From Nitrospirota bacterium (GTDB lineage Bacteria; Nitrospirota; JAOUDF01), in NCBI GenBank assembly GCA_029859385.1, contig JAOUDF010000122.1, positions 1-7,443 of the forward strand: 7,443 nt of DNA, read 5' to 3'. The translations under genes and the position numbers were made by a program. This document shows positions 6,301 to 7,443 of the stretch, in pieces. Below the pieces are notes generated by a model, which was given only the letters and a program-made list of their open reading frames with translations, was not told the DNA's origin and ran no database searches. The stretch's first letter is position 1. Each line of letters opens with the position of its first letter.

Positions 6301-6382
6301 AGATAGACTGAAGGCTGAAGACCGAAGGAAAAGCAGGGCAGGCATTGCCAACTCCCTTCAGTCTTCGGCCTTCAGCTTCTAT
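6301..6382. repeat. Long imperfect inverted repeat built of heptads
   Basis: Arms 6306-6328 and 6355-6377 match at 19 of 23 positions, with a 26-base centre. After a 2-base bulge the pairing continues through TCTAT on the outside. Each arm is three degenerate 7-base units: CTGAAGG, CTGAAGA, CCGAAGG in the left arm, and CTGAAGG, CCGAAGA, CTGAAGG in the right arm read on the minus strand. Two of the four mismatches would be G-U-type wobbles in RNA. It sits between the 3' end of rnpB and the cytochrome b5-like gene. No T tract follows, so it is not a standard terminator. It looks like a genome-dispersed palindromic repeat. Confidence 0.8.
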
Positions 6383-6387
6383 TTAAT

Positions 6388-6778
6388 GCGTGCCGCAGCA
6401 GTCCGTAAGCCGGGTTCTGTCTCCCGCCGATGGCGGGATGATAGCCATTCCTCTAGGACCGCGGTTGCCCGCGGCCTCAAGCAACCATACCCGGAGGCCT
6501 CGGGCGGGCAGCCCTTGTTCGCCGTAAAGACGAATCGCCTCCCTATTCGGTCTTGCTCCGGGCGGGGTTTACCAAGCCGGCCCTGTCGCCAGGGTCGCTG
6601 GTGAGCTCTTACCTCACCGTTTCACCCTTACCACACTAACGCGTGGCGGTTTGCTTTCTGTGGCACTTTCCCTGGGGTCGCCCCCGGTCGCCGTTAGCGA
6701 CCGCCCTGCCCTGCGGAGCCCGGACTTTCCTCCCGTCTGCAATGCAGACCGGCGGCTATCTGTCCTGCTGCGTACGCG
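6388..6778 (-). ncRNA. rnpB: RNase P RNA (bacterial type A)
   Basis: This is the catalytic RNA that trims the 5' leader from pre-tRNAs, acting with the RnpA protein. All universal conserved regions are visible on the minus strand: GAGGAAAGTCCGGGCTCC (6732-6715), GGGTGAAACGGTGAGG with GTAAGAGCTCACC (6627-6600), GAGGAATGGCTATCATCC (6453-6436) and ACAGAACCCGGCTTAC (6420-6405). Helix P1 closes the molecule with GCAGCAG (6771-6765) against CTGCTGC (6401-6395). The GGTAAACCCCGCCCGG and GGAGCAAGACCGAATAGG stretches fit the type A P13/P14 region. The length of about 390 bases is usual for type A. The exact ends are estimated from P1 and from the promoter and may be off by several bases. The plus- and minus-strand open frames across this stretch are not genes. 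Confidence 0.97.
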
Positions 6779-6784
6779 CCTAAA

Positions 6785-6813
6785 ATAATACCACAGTATC
6801 AGCCTGATTTCAC
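6785..6813 (-). promoter_or_regulatory. rnpB promoter
   Basis: On the minus strand TATTAT (6790-6785) lies 17 bases after GTGAAA (6813-6808), a four-of-six -35. The predicted start, about seven bases after the -10, falls at 6778, matching the 5' end deduced from P1. The -35 overlaps the stop codon of the zinc-ribbon gene (6812-6810). Confidence 0.65.
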
Positions 6814-7443
6814 CCCTGTTGACCGGCCGGAGTCTCTTCTTCCAGCCCCTGCCGCCAGTAGAGGATACGGTAGCAGTAGTCACAGGTAATCAGGGCATTG
6901 TTAAGACGGACATTGTTGAACACCTGGGGGCGAAGGTTCATGTGGCAGCCCATGCAGGAATAGTTCAGCGCCTCGACGACGGCCAACCCGTTATGCCGGG
7001 CCACCAGCTTGTCGTAGGTCTCGAATATGTCGGGAGTAATATTCGCCGCCTCTACCTCGCGCCGCTTGCCCAGTTCGGCCAGCTCCTGATCGACGGCAGC
7101 AAAGCTCTCCTCTATCTTCTTCGATTCTTCGGCCAGCTTCGCCTCTTCCTCCTTGAGACGGGATTCAGACTCCTCCACCTGTCGCGACGCGGCCTCTACT
7201 TTCTCCATCAGCGACAGGATATCGTCTTCGAGCCCCTTGACCGTTTTCTCGACGGTTTCCACTTCCTTGAGGTGGGCGAAATACTCCTTGTTGGTCTTGA
7301 TTTCGGCCAGACGCCCTTTGAGGCGTTCCAGCAGCTCCGAATCATCCTTGAGCCGCGTCTCTTTGTCGCGTTTCTCCTTCTCGAGTCCCGCAAGGCTGGC
7401 CCTGGCCTCTTCCAGCTCACGAGCGCACTGGTTGTAGGGGCCC
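6810..7443 (-). CDS. Coiled-coil C4 zinc-ribbon protein (COG1579/DUF164 family), N-terminus cut off
   Basis: The frame is open from the right edge to the TGA at 6812-6810, giving 210 visible residues; the family is usually near 240, so perhaps 25-35 N-terminal residues lie beyond the edge. An internal GTG at 7262 is not the start, because the upstream sequence is in frame and has the family motif TNKEYFAHLKEVE. The first roughly 135 visible residues are a charged Leu/Glu/Lys coiled coil. A C-terminal zinc ribbon follows, with C163-MG-C166 and C187-DY-C190. A characterised relative is Helicobacter HP0958 (FlgZ), which binds RpoN and RNA. The function of most members, including this one, is unknown, though a nucleic-acid or protein-binding role is plausible. 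The gene ends 32 bases before rnpB, whose promoter overlaps its stop. Confidence 0.93.
   Translation of the reverse strand, partial: GPYNQCARELEEARASLAGLEKEKRDKETRLKDDSELLERLKGRLAEIKTNKEYFAHLKEVETVEKTVKGLEDDILSLMEKVEAASRQVEESESRLKEEEAKLAEESKKIEESFAAVDQELAELGKRREVEAANITPDIFETYDKLVARHNGLAVVEALNYSCMGCHMNLRPQVFNNVRLNNALITCDYCYRILYWRQGLEEETPAGQQG

Noticed and set aside
6301..6382. Intrinsic terminator of rnpB
   Set aside because: The hairpin is long but not followed by a T run on the minus strand, and the heptad structure points to a dispersed repeat.
6386..6883. Open frames at 6386-6604 (plus) and 6614-6883 (minus)
   Set aside because: They lie across rnpB, which has all conserved RNase P RNA regions; the translations are Arg-rich noise from structured RNA.
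7153..7437. Plus-strand Ser-rich open frame near the right edge
   Set aside because: It is the complement of the Glu/Lys/Leu-rich coiled coil of the zinc-ribbon protein.
1..7443. CRISPR arrays, tRNA genes, insertion sequences, prophage or toxin-antitoxin pairs
   Set aside because: No spaced direct repeats, tRNA cloverleaf, transposase motif or paired small toxin/antitoxin genes were seen on either strand.

Overview
The window is about 7.4 kb of fairly GC-rich bacterial chromosome. It carries seven intact or nearly intact protein genes, one gene cut at each edge (two of the total) and the RNA subunit of RNase P. The gene set (GcvH and dihydrolipoamide dehydrogenase, a rubredoxin-less rubrerythrin-type diiron protein, a small free-standing cytochrome b5-like heme domain, a LysR regulator resembling the selenium-metabolism-associated group, and a COG1579 coiled-coil zinc-ribbon gene just before rnpB) suggests an anaerobic or microaerophilic Gram-negative, most like Desulfobacterota/Desulfuromonadota or Nitrospirota. 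That placement is inference from gene content; no taxonomic marker was searched.

Layout from left to right. Positions 1-4389 hold a leftward series: gcvH (4389 to 4003), an intrinsic terminator (3974-3949), lpdA (3877 to 2477), a phosphoglucomutase/phosphomannomutase (2447 or 2480 down to 1017) and an exported HEAT-repeat protein (971, running off the left edge). The last three are tightly packed and probably co-transcribed; gcvH has its own promoter and its own terminator. Positions 4390-4584 form a divergent promoter region with a good sigma70-type promoter on each strand. The rightward promoter drives the diiron protein gene (4585-5088). That gene meets a leftward LysR gene (5981 to 5079) tail to tail with a 10-base overlap. 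Upstream of lysR, also leftward, is the 72-residue cytochrome b5-like gene (6274 to 6056), then a long imperfect inverted repeat (6301-6382), then rnpB (about 6778 to 6388), then the zinc-ribbon gene entering from the right edge (to 6810).

How the genes may work together. LpdA reoxidises lipoyl groups such as the one on GcvH. The other glycine-cleavage genes (gcvT, gcvP) are not in the window, so GcvH and LpdA must meet partners encoded elsewhere. The diiron protein fits peroxide or oxygen detoxification, or iron handling, in an anaerobe. The LysR regulator has no divergent target here; its own upstream gap or the neighbouring heme and diiron genes are the local candidates.

I see no clearly new multi-gene system. 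The points most worth a second look are the long heptad-built inverted repeat next to rnpB, the rnpB promoter that overlaps the stop codon of the preceding gene, the back-to-back gcvH/diiron promoters, the diiron/lysR 3' overlap without a visible terminator, and the reassigned start of the sugar-phosphate mutase.
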